From NCBI RefSeq assembly GCF_020852195.1, contig NZ_JADZBI010000154.1, positions 1-54,256 on the forward strand: DNA of 54,256 bases. The letters run 5' to 3'. Each line of letters opens with the position of its first letter. The stretch's first letter is position 1. The notes under the pieces are model-generated. The model did no database searches. It had not been told where the DNA came from and saw nothing but the letters and a program-made list of their open reading frames with translations. This stretch comes from Hyphomicrobium sp. Its GTDB lineage: Bacteria; Pseudomonadota; Alphaproteobacteria; Rhizobiales; Hyphomicrobiaceae. A program made the position numbers and the translations under genes. Of this stretch, positions 1 to 6,708 are shown one piece after another.

Positions 1-98
1 CCCGGCCTTCGCCGGGATGACGTTGGGAGGAGGTAGGCCGCTCTCACCCACATCCCGGCGAAGGCCGGGACCCACGCCAGCTTCCATAAATGTCACGC
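1..98. repeat. Paired palindromic intergenic repeat, copy 1
   Basis: Two inverted arms, each containing a small palindrome (CCCGGCCTTCGCCGGGATGA near 1-20 and its mirror image near 51-75, followed by CCACGCCAGC), lie head to head. The same arrangement recurs near 4.55, 28.35, 39.04 and 45.19 kb, and in weaker form near 9.42 kb, always between genes. This is the appearance of a REP/BIME-like element. The left edge may extend beyond the window. Confidence 0.75.
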
Positions 99-151
99 CG
101 GCCGGATTCTCGTTAGGCAGCGCAACTGCAGATCGCGAGTGGAGAGGCCGG

Positions 152-2350
152 TCAGGCGACGCGTTTGGGCTTGCGCTTGGTCAGGAAGGGCAGGAGGGCA
201 TCCTGGGGGCGCGCCTTGCTGAACAGGTAGCCCTGTCCCTGCTCGCAGCCGATGCTGCGCAGGCACGCCAGCTCCGCATCCGTCTCGATGCCTTCGGCCG
301 TGGTCGTCTTGCCGAGCGTCTCGCCCAGGCCGACGATGGCGCGGACCACCGCCTGCTTCTCGACGTTGCTCGCAATGCCCTGCACGAACGAGCGGTCGAT
401 CTTGATCTTGTCGAAGGGAAAGCTGCAGAGGTAGCCCAGCGACGAGTAGCCGGTGCCGAAATCGTCCATGGCGATGTGCGTGCCGAGATTGCGCAGATCG
501 GCCAGCGTGTCGAGCACCATGTTCGAGCGGTCGAGGAACAGCGATTCCGTGATCTCGAGCTCGAGGCGATCGGGGGAGAGGCCGGTGGCGGCGAGCGCAC
601 TCTCGACCATCTCGCGGACGTTGCCGCAGCGGAACTGCATCGGCGACAGGTTGACCGCGACCCGCACGTGCTCCGGCCAGGCGGTGGCGTCGCGGCAGGC
701 GCGGCGGAGGACGAAATCGCCGAGCGCCCAGATGAGGCCCGCCTCCTCCGCAATGGGGATGAACTCAGCCGGCGAGATGAAGCCGCGCTCGCCATGTGCC
801 CAGCGCACCAGCGCCTCGGCGGCCACGATGCGGCCGCTCGTCAGCGACACCAGCGGCTGGTAGTGCACGTCGAGCGCATTGCCCTCTATGGCCGTACGCA
901 GGTCGGATTCGAGGCGGCGGCGCTCCTGGGCGCGCGCGTTCATCTCGGCTTCGAAGTAACGGAACGAGCCCTTGCCGCGCAGCTTGACCTGGGACAGGGC
1001 GAGATTGGCGTTCTTCAGAAGCTTGCCTGCCTCCTCGCCGTCGCCGGGCGCCACGGCGATGCCGATGCTGGCGCCGATGGTCACCTGCTGGCCCTGGATC
1101 TTGAATGGCGCGCCGATGACGTCGATCAGGCGTCGCGCGACGGCGCTCACCTCTTCGGGATCCGATACGTCGCGCATGACGATGCCGAACTCGTCTCCGC
1201 CGACGCGGGCAGCCTCCGAGCCCTGGCGCAGCGTCTTCGAGATGCGCCGTGCGCAGGCCTGCAGCAGCAGATCGCCCGCGGCCGGCCCCATGGTCTCGTT
1301 CACCGACTTGAAGTTGTCGAGGCCGACGCAGAGCGACGCGCCAAGGCCGCCGCTTACGCTTATGGCGGAGAGCATCTGCTCGGCATGCTCGATATGGGCC
1401 GTGCGGTTGGCAAGCCCGGTCAGCGGATCATGATGCGCCAGATAGGCCACCTGGGCCTCCGCGCGCCGGCGCTCCGTGATGTCGACGGCGGCCACCAGCA
1501 CCGCAGGCGAGCGATCGTGGACGATGGACTGCGAGTAGATCGCCACCTCGATGGCGGAGCCGTCGCGCTTCAGATGCGTCCAGACGTGGTCGGCGAGGAT
1601 ACCGGGCTCGGAGCTGTAGAGCGCATCGAGCTGGCCGCGGTCGCCCGTGACATGGAGGGAGTGGACCGGCTTGCCGATCAGCTCGGCCTCCGGATAGCCA
1701 TAATGATTGCGCGCGGCGGCGTTGGCCGAGAGGATCGTCTTGCCGGCCTCGGAGACGACGAACATCGGCACGGGATTGGCCTCGAAGAGGAGGCGGAACG
1801 AGGCCTCGCGCTCCTTGAGCTCGGTAATGTCAACGCGAAGGCCGATGATGCCGCCGTCGCTGGTGTGGCGCTCCTCGATCAGGATGCAGCGGCCGTCCGA
1901 CAGCCACTGCTCATGGCGCTCCTGCGGCGTCCTCATCTTCGCCAGGCGCTCGGCGATCCATTCGTCCTCACACCCCTTGGCCGCTGGATAGTCGCCGCGC
2001 ATGACGCCGACGCGCAGCGTGTCGGCGAGCTTGGCGCCGACTTTGAACAGATCGGCCGATCGGTGATAGATGCGCGAGTATTGCTCGTTCCAGAGGACGT
2101 AGCGGCCCTCGGAATCCAGGAACACGATGCCTTGCGGCAGGATCTCGATCGCCTCGCGCAAGCGGGCGTTGGCGAGGCGCGCGCCCTCGACGGCATTGCG
2201 CGCCATGCGCAGCGCGCCCTCGAGCTCGGAGAGCTGCGCGCCGAGCCCGCCATGCCGTGTCGCGACCTCGCCGCTCAGCACCTTCAGGGCCGCCCGCAAG
2301 GGGCGGCGGCCGGCCTGGCTCGGGCGCTTCTCGTATTTCAGCCGCTTCAT
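152..2350 (-). CDS. PAS-PAS-GGDEF-EAL cyclic-di-GMP signalling protein
   Basis: A 732-residue soluble sensor that probably makes or breaks cyclic-di-GMP. Two PAS domains (about residues 65-175 and 184-292) lead into a GGDEF domain (about 300-465) and an EAL domain (about 480-725). The GGDEF active site is intact (G384-G385-D386-E387-F388), but the upstream inhibitory RxxD site reads RQGS, so product feedback is probably lost. The EAL domain keeps E512-A-L, ELEITES, MDDFGTGYSS and KIKIDRSF, which suggests a working phosphodiesterase. No membrane segment is visible; a helical stretch precedes the first PAS. The ligand of the PAS domains cannot be told from sequence. It stands alone on the minus strand. 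Whether cyclase or phosphodiesterase activity dominates is open. Confidence 0.9.
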   Translation of the reverse strand: MKRLKYEKRPSQAGRRPLRAALKVLSGEVATRHGGLGAQLSELEGALRMARNAVEGARLANARLREAIEILPQGIVFLDSEGRYVLWNEQYSRIYHRSADLFKVGAKLADTLRVGVMRGDYPAAKGCEDEWIAERLAKMRTPQERHEQWLSDGRCILIEERHTSDGGIIGLRVDITELKEREASFRLLFEANPVPMFVVSEAGKTILSANAAARNHYGYPEAELIGKPVHSLHVTGDRGQLDALYSSEPGILADHVWTHLKRDGSAIEVAIYSQSIVHDRSPAVLVAAVDITERRRAEAQVAYLAHHDPLTGLANRTAHIEHAEQMLSAISVSGGLGASLCVGLDNFKSVNETMGPAAGDLLLQACARRISKTLRQGSEAARVGGDEFGIVMRDVSDPEEVSAVARRLIDVIGAPFKIQGQQVTIGASIGIAVAPGDGEEAGKLLKNANLALSQVKLRGKGSFRYFEAEMNARAQERRRLESDLRTAIEGNALDVHYQPLVSLTSGRIVAAEALVRWAHGERGFISPAEFIPIAEEAGLIWALGDFVLRRACRDATAWPEHVRVAVNLSPMQFRCGNVREMVESALAATGLSPDRLELEITESLFLDRSNMVLDTLADLRNLGTHIAMDDFGTGYSSLGYLCSFPFDKIKIDRSFVQGIASNVEKQAVVRAIVGLGETLGKTTTAEGIETDAELACLRSIGCEQGQGYLFSKARPQDALLPFLTKRKPKRVA

Positions 2351-2749
2351 TGCAAAGCCTGCCTGGGTTGCGGAGACCTACTTCCTTGCGCCGCAGTATC
2401 GGCCTCAGGATTTAACGGGGTGTTTCCCGAAGCCTCTGATGAAATCTCCCCAAGCTGCTGAAATCAGTACGCAAATGCTCGCATATTAGGCAGTTGGCGT
2501 GTCGCAAATCGAGACGCCTGGTGATGTCCGGTCGACGGGTGACTCCCGATCAGACAATATCGAGCGTTCAATTGCGAGCAGGCGGCCTGCGAGTGGCATG
2601 GGGCGTCCACGGAGTGTCGCAGCGTGCCCAAGTCCGTTGCATTTGACCTATTTTTTCCAAAGGAGGTTTATGGTTAGCGAAACCTTGATGCCTGCGATGC
2701 GGCCCGCGGCGCCACGCCGCGAGGTCCGCTTGCGCATAAAGGGCGCTCC
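2351..2749. other. Intergenic region with a strong Shine-Dalgarno
   Basis: About 400 bases between the GGDEF-EAL gene (leftward) and the oxidoreductase gene (rightward). It should hold both promoters. The only clear element is a strong ribosome-binding site, AAAGGAGG at about 2659-2666, which belongs to the small ORF starting at 2670. No repeat or RNA gene was recognised. Confidence 0.6.
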
Positions 2750-2783
2750 ATGGCAGCCCCTACGCCTCGCTTCTCCATCCTGA
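2670..2783 (+). CDS. Possible 37-residue leader peptide
   Basis: An ATG at 2670 sits about 4 bases after the strong Shine-Dalgarno AAAGGAGG. The frame runs 37 codons (starting MVSETLMPAM) and ends at a TGA at 2781-2783, 34 bases inside the oxidoreductase gene that starts at 2750 in another frame. It has no recognisable domain. The strength of the binding site and the overlap suggest that translation of this ORF could be coupled to the downstream gene. It could instead be a chance ORF behind a leader ribosome site. Confidence 0.35.
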   Translation: MVSETLMPAMRPAAPRREVRLRIKGAPWQPLRLASPS

Positions 2784-3913
2784 TCCTCGGTAGCACAGGT
2801 GCCTTCGGCGCGCGGATCGCCGGGCTCCTGTCGCGAGACACTGTGTTCGACCTCACGCTCGCAGGGCGCACGCGCGCCACGCTCGAGGCGCAGGCGGATA
2901 CGCTTTCGAAGAGCACCGGCCGGCCCGTGAGCATCGCCGTGCTCGATGCCGAGCGGATTACCGCGGACGATCTGGCGCCGCTTGACGTCCGTCTCGTGAT
3001 CAATGCGTCAGGTCCCTATCGAGAGGGGCGGTATGGGCTTGCGCGCGCGGCGATCGCAGCCGGATGCCACTACATCGACCTCGCCGACTCGCGACCCTTT
3101 GTCGTGGGCTTCGGAACGCTCGACGACGAGGCACGCGCCGCGGGTGTTCTTGCGGTCAGCGGAGCGAGCTCCGTGCCGGGGCTTTCGTCCGCGGTCGTTG
3201 CGCATCACCGCGATGTGTTCGCGGCGCTGCGCGTCGTCGACATCGCCATCTCGCCTGGAAACGCGTTCGACCCGGGCGTTGCGACCGTGGCCTCGGTGCT
3301 CGGAGGCGTCGGGCAGCCAATGAGGATGCTGCGCGACGGCGAATGGCGGACGGTCTACGGATGGCAGGGGCTGCGTCGCCTGCGCTTTGGCGCGGCGGGA
3401 CGGCGCTGGCTCGGTTATGTGAACGTTCCGGACCTCGAGATCCTTCCGGCACATGGCGTGAGCATCGAAACCGTGCGCTTTCAGGCAGGGCTCGAGGTCT
3501 CACTGTTTCACCTCGGACTCTGGTGCGCGTCGTGGCTGGTGCGGTGGAGGCTGGTCTCGAGTCTCGAACCCCTGGCTCCACGGCTTCTCGCCATCAAGCG
3601 CAAGCTGCACCGCCTCGGCAGCGATCGTGGCGGGATGACGGTCAAGATGCGTGGGCTCGGACGCGACGGCAGGCCGAAGGCGATCACGTGGCTGCTCGTC
3701 GCAAAGAGGGGCCATGGGCCTTACGTGCCGGCGCTGGCCGCCGTTGCGCTCGCGAGACGCCTCGCGTCCGAGGCCGAGACACGGCGCGGTGCGATGCCGT
3801 GCCATGGCATCGTGCCCCTCGCCGACATCCTCGCGGAGGCGAAGCATCTCGACATCACGTGCACCGAAAAAGAAAACCCCTCCCGCACAAGTGCGGGAGG
3901 GGACGCTGGATGA
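2750..3913 (+). CDS. Saccharopine dehydrogenase-like NAD(P)-binding oxidoreductase
   Basis: A 387-residue protein whose N-terminus is a Rossmann dinucleotide fold: FSILILGSTGAFGARIA at about residues 8-24 gives the glycine-rich GxxGxxG loop. The stretch VINASGPYREG, followed by a CHYIDLAD motif, is typical of the saccharopine dehydrogenase / trans-acting enoyl reductase-like family. The substrate is unknown; genuine lysine-pathway saccharopine dehydrogenase activity is unlikely. The start at 2750 places the fold at the N-terminus and has AAAGGG upstream. A terminator hairpin for the convergent gene lies within the last codons of this one. It has no obvious operon partner. Confidence 0.75.
   Translation: MAAPTPRFSILILGSTGAFGARIAGLLSRDTVFDLTLAGRTRATLEAQADTLSKSTGRPVSIAVLDAERITADDLAPLDVRLVINASGPYREGRYGLARAAIAAGCHYIDLADSRPFVVGFGTLDDEARAAGVLAVSGASSVPGLSSAVVAHHRDVFAALRVVDIAISPGNAFDPGVATVASVLGGVGQPMRMLRDGEWRTVYGWQGLRRLRFGAAGRRWLGYVNVPDLEILPAHGVSIETVRFQAGLEVSLFHLGLWCASWLVRWRLVSSLEPLAPRLLAIKRKLHRLGSDRGGMTVKMRGLGRDGRPKAITWLLVAKRGHGPYVPALAAVALARRLASEAETRRGAMPCHGIVPLADILAEAKHLDITCTEKENPSRTSAGGDAG
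3866..3902 (-). terminator. Rho-independent terminator of the GlcG/HbpS-like gene
   Basis: A perfect 12-bp stem (CCCCTCCCGCAC, AA, GTGCGGGAGGGG; 3877-3902) is followed on the minus strand by TTTTCTTTTTC (3876 down to 3866). It lies 23 bases past the stop codon of the minus-strand gene at 3925-4359. It is embedded in the coding 3' end of the convergent plus-strand oxidoreductase gene. Confidence 0.85.
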
Positions 3914-3924
3914 TCCCTGCTGGC

Positions 3925-4359
3925 CTACGTACGCCAGGGATGCTCGGGGAGGTCGGAGACGCCGACCGGCTTCACGCCTGCCGCAGCAACCTTATGGTCG
4001 TTCTCGACGGAGCTGCCCGATACGCCGATGGCGCCGATCAACACGCCGTCCTGGTCGACGATGGGGAGGCCGCCCGGAAAGGTAATCAAGCCGTCGTTCG
4101 AATGCTCGATGCCGAACAGTGGCCCGCCGGGCTGCGAGAGCTTGCCGATCTGACCGGTGGGCATACCGAAGAAGACCGCGGTCTTGGCTTTCTTGATGGC
4201 GATGTCGATGGAGCCGACCCATGCGTCGTCCATGCGGTGGAACGCTTTCAGGTTGGCGCCGCTGTCGACGACGGCGATGCACATCTTGGTCTTGGTTCGC
4301 TCGGCCTCCTTGCGGGCGGCGTCGATGATCTTCTTTGCGTCGTCGATAGTGACATGCAT
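3925..4359 (-). CDS. GlcG/HbpS family protein
   Basis: A 144-residue protein of the GlcG/HbpS (PF03928-type) family. Visible signatures are the N-terminal helix with [19 protein letters not shown], then [12 protein letters not shown], the PGGLPI segment and the closing [10 protein letters not shown] loop. Family members include the heme-binding HbpS and glycolate-cluster GlcG proteins; some act with small-molecule catabolic enzymes. No signal peptide is visible, so it is probably cytoplasmic here. The length is full for the family. It has its own terminator and no operon partner, so a physiological role cannot be assigned. Confidence 0.85.
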   Translation of the reverse strand: MHVTIDDAKKIIDAARKEAERTKTKMCIAVVDSGANLKAFHRMDDAWVGSIDIAIKKAKTAVFFGMPTGQIGKLSQPGGPLFGIEHSNDGLITFPGGLPIVDQDGVLIGAIGVSGSSVENDHKVAAAGVKPVGVSDLPEHPWRT

Positions 4360-4709
4360 GGGTGTTGTCCTCCGGTGCGCGCGGAAGCCGCGCGGGTCCC
4401 GTCATATCGCGAGCAGGCTTCCGGATTTCAATGGCGGCGCGTTAACCCTAGATGGTCGTCAGCGGGCATTCGCAATTGAGACAATGGCCGAGGGCGGACG
4501 CGCGTTCCGCGGCGGCTTGCTTCAACGCTAACGTCTCGTTTGTGGAGACTTGCGTGGGTGCCGGCCTTCGCCGGCATGACGGTGTGTGTGGCAAACTGCC
4601 CAGCCCAACGCACCGTCATCCCGGCGTCATGGCGGAGCCATGCTTCGCATAGTCGGCCGGGATCCACGCAAGCTTCAGCGCATGCACCAGTTGAGGGTCG
4701 CAGGACAGG
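4360..4709. other. Intergenic region holding a repeat pair
   Basis: 350 bases upstream of the GlcG/HbpS-like gene and downstream of the slipin-like gene. Apart from the repeat pair at 4551-4675 no gene is visible. The part nearest 4360 must hold the promoter of the minus-strand gene, but no convincing -35/-10 pair was recognised. Confidence 0.6.
4551..4675. repeat. Paired palindromic intergenic repeat, copy 2
   Basis: Left arm TGCCGGCCTTCGCCGGCATGAC (4559-4580) and right arm beginning CACCGTCATCCCGGCG are inverted relative to each other. The right arm is interrupted by a second short palindrome (ATGGCGGAGCCATGCTTCGCAT) before GGCCGGGATCCACGCAAGC resumes. The insert's ATGCTTCGCAT core also occurs near 39.26 kb. 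Confidence 0.75.
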
Positions 4710-5873
4710 TCAGCTTGCGCCGTCCTTGTCCTGGCCAAGCTTGTAGAGGTTCGAGAGCAGCGCGTCGAAGCCGCCGGCGCCTGCCCCGGTGTGCAGGTCG
4801 ATGCGGCCTACCTTCTCGACCAGCTTCTCCAGTGCCTCGAGCTCCTTGAGCCGCAGGAGCAGCGGGTTGTTCTCCATCAGCTTCGAGGTGTTGAGCAGCG
4901 AGCGCGTGGCAGCCGTCTCTTCCTGGCGGCGAATGATGTTCGCCTTGGCGATGCGCTCGGCTTCGACCACCTTGTTCAGAAGCTCGCGCACGTCGCCCGG
5001 CAGGATCACGTCCTTGACGCCGATCTCTCCGATCTCGGCGCCGAGCGAGGCTGCGCGCTCGGTCACGTAGGCGCGCACCTCGCGGTCGATGGTGTCGCGC
5101 GCGGCCAGGATCTCGTCGAGCGTGCGCGCCGCCACAGCCTCGCGGATGGCGAACTGGATGAGACGATAGAGCGTGGCATTGACGTCTGCCGCGGCCAGCG
5201 CCGCCTTCTCCGGATCGACGATGCGCGCGAACGCCGTCAGCGTCACGCGGATGCCGACGCGGTCCTTGGTCAGGATCTCCTGTGCCGTCACCTCCAGCGG
5301 TTGCGGGCGTAGATCCATCTTGGCGATGCGCACCTGGCGGCCAACCGACCAGAAGCCGTAGCGCCCGGGCGCAAGCCGCTCGGTCAAGACGCCGTCCACG
5401 AACAGCAGGCCCGCCTCGCTCGCGTCGACGACGGTCGTCACCAGCGCGCCGCCCGCGCGCGCGGCGTCGAGGCGGTCCAGATGGCGCTTCTCGACGCGGA
5501 GGACGGAGGCCGTGTCGATGGTCTCGACCTCGACGGCGGTCAGTGTCTTCCAGAAAGCGCGCGTGGTGTTCGGCAGCACGAGATGCTTCGGCTCGCCGTC
5601 CATGGAGACGATGGCGACCTCGGTCGGCCCCGCCTGCACGATGGCGAAATTCTCGGCCGCGAGGTCGGGCTCGGTCTTGGCGAGCAGCAGCGCCTTCTCC
5701 GGTGCGATCTCGGCGCGCAGGATCTTCACGATCTCGACCGAGAGCTGGCTGAACGGATCGAACTCCGCGAACCGTCCGGGCTCGAGCAGCTTCACGAAGC
5801 GACCGTCTCGGCGCAGAAAGGCGCGCTCGTCGTCCTTCACGACAGCCGTGGTCCAGAAGCTCAGGCGGGACAT
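4710..5873 (-). CDS. Slipin / SPFH (band 7) domain protein
   Basis: A 387-residue SPFH-superfamily protein resembling slipins. The band-7 core spans roughly residues 150-310: VVDASEAGLLFVDG, APGRYGFWSVG, then TKDRVGIRVTLTAFARIVDPEKA and the helical IREAVAARTLDEILAARDTID region, ending at GVKDVILPGDVRELLNKV. A charged helix (EAERIAKANIIRRQEE) likely forms the coiled-coil that drives assembly. Typical slipins start with a transmembrane segment; here the N-terminal 150 residues contain none and instead look like a repeat-like globular extension. GGAG lies 7 bases before the chosen ATG. Function beyond scaffolding cannot be inferred. Confidence 0.8.
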   Translation of the reverse strand: MSRLSFWTTAVVKDDERAFLRRDGRFVKLLEPGRFAEFDPFSQLSVEIVKILRAEIAPEKALLLAKTEPDLAAENFAIVQAGPTEVAIVSMDGEPKHLVLPNTTRAFWKTLTAVEVETIDTASVLRVEKRHLDRLDAARAGGALVTTVVDASEAGLLFVDGVLTERLAPGRYGFWSVGRQVRIAKMDLRPQPLEVTAQEILTKDRVGIRVTLTAFARIVDPEKAALAAADVNATLYRLIQFAIREAVAARTLDEILAARDTIDREVRAYVTERAASLGAEIGEIGVKDVILPGDVRELLNKVVEAERIAKANIIRRQEETAATRSLLNTSKLMENNPLLLRLKELEALEKLVEKVGRIDLHTGAGAGGFDALLSNLYKLGQDKDGAS

Positions 5874-6241
5874 GGGAAAACTCCGGAAACGCGATCAGAG
5901 GCAGGGAAGCTCAGAGCAAACCTAAAGAAAAATTCGCGGCGTATCTCGTCCAATCAATCCTGTGTCTTAAGGCCGGCAGGTCGCCGGCCGCTGCGCCACG
6001 ACGAGGACGCGGGCCCCTGCTTCAGCCCCGAGGCTCGGCTTTACACCGCGCGTCTGCCTCCCCGTGTTCCCGAAGGAACAGCAGGCGCGCAACGGGCGGC
6101 TCCGGCTCTGCCGCGAGGCGGTATCCGCAGGGGCGCGGAGCGCTTCGACGCTTGCCTTCCGCTCCGCCCCTCGGCCGAAGCCTCGGAGCGAAACATGAGC
6201 GGGAGCAACGGCCGGCTCCCCAGAAGGAAATCGCTTGGATG
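5874..6241. other. Hairpin-rich non-coding stretch left of the tRNA-like pair
   Basis: No credible gene. Several inverted repeats stand out: GGCCGGC-AGGTC-GCCGGCC (5971-5989), TGTTCC-CGAA-GGAACA (6065-6080), and a longer imperfect pair with arms AGGGGCG..GAGCG and CGCTCCGCCCCT (about 6133-6176). The bases nearest 5874 should hold the promoter of the slipin-like gene. The tRNA-like pair at 6242-6386 reads toward this region, so part of it could belong to their transcript. Confidence 0.5.
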
Positions 6242-6315
6242 CGATTGGCATGGGACTCGAACCCATAACAGCGAGATTAACAGTCTCGTGCTCTAACCCA
6301 CTGAGCTAGCCGTTT
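6242..6315 (-). tRNA. tRNA-Asn(GUU)-like gene with mismatched acceptor stem
   Basis: Read on the minus strand, the D arm (GCTC-AGTGGGTTA-GAGC), anticodon arm (CGAGA-CTGTTAA-TCTCG, anticodon GTT), 5-base variable loop and T arm (ATGGG-TTCGAGT-CCCAT) all fold canonically, and the discriminator base is G as expected for tRNA-Asn. The acceptor stem does not: AAACGGC against GCCAATC pairs at only four of seven positions. No CCA is encoded. Its 5' base overlaps the last base of the neighbouring tRNA-like gene. It may be a decayed copy or an unusual accessory tRNA. Confidence 0.6.
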
Positions 6316-6386
6316 GGAGAAGCTAAAGGGAATCGAACCCCCGACCTCCCGGCGCACCGGGCGCTCTGCCACTGAGCTACAGCCTC
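6315..6386 (-). tRNA. Degenerate tRNA-like gene with a shortened anticodon loop
   Basis: On the minus strand the acceptor stem pairs fully with wobble (GAGGCTG with TAGCTTC), the D arm (GCTC-AGTGGCA-GAGC) is canonical, the T arm (GGGGG-TTCGATT-CCCTT) closes with two G-T pairs, and TCCA is encoded at the 3' end. The anticodon arm reads CCCGG-TGCG-CCGGG, leaving a 4-base loop where 7 are needed, so no anticodon can be read. It looks like a tRNA that has lost three loop bases. The encoded CCA end abuts the tRNA-Asn-like gene with no spacer. Confidence 0.5.
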
Positions 6387-6708
6387 GTTTGGTACCTGAC
6401 GACGCGGAACACGCCGCCGCAGGGCGGTGCGCGCCAGCCGGGTCTCAGCGAGCCCGGACACACGGCGTCGGACAGGAACCGGTGAGTAACCAGCCGATTG
6501 GGGCGAAATTCCATCCGCAGGCGCACACAAGCCTGTCGCGTCGTTACGCGAAAGCCACCCTCCCCGTCTCCTTTGTGCCTGCCCGCGGCGGACGCGTTGC
6601 ATCGCCGGGCTCCGGGGGGTACGCCGGGGCGTCCCCTAAGGAACAGCGGAGCGCGCGTCCGGGCCGGCACGCTCTTCGCCCGGACGCAGCAGAAGACGGG
6701 ATTGAGGG
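6387..6708. other. Non-coding stretch between the tRNA-like pair and the GMC oxidoreductase
   Basis: About 320 bases without a credible gene. Inverted repeats include CCGGG-TCTCAGCGAG-CCCGG (near 6439-6458) and the perfect 9-bp pair CGTCCGGGC/GCCCGGACG (6656-6686) just before the GMC gene. The 10-mer AAGGAACAGC at 6638-6647 also occurs at 6073-6082 on the other side of the tRNA-like pair. The promoter of the GMC gene presumably lies here but was not recognised. Confidence 0.5.

Noticed and set aside
17-2461. Long plus-strand frame opposite the GGDEF-EAL gene
   Set aside because: Shadow of a GC-rich gene: no domain, arginine/alanine-rich composition, and the minus strand encodes clear PAS, GGDEF and EAL motifs.
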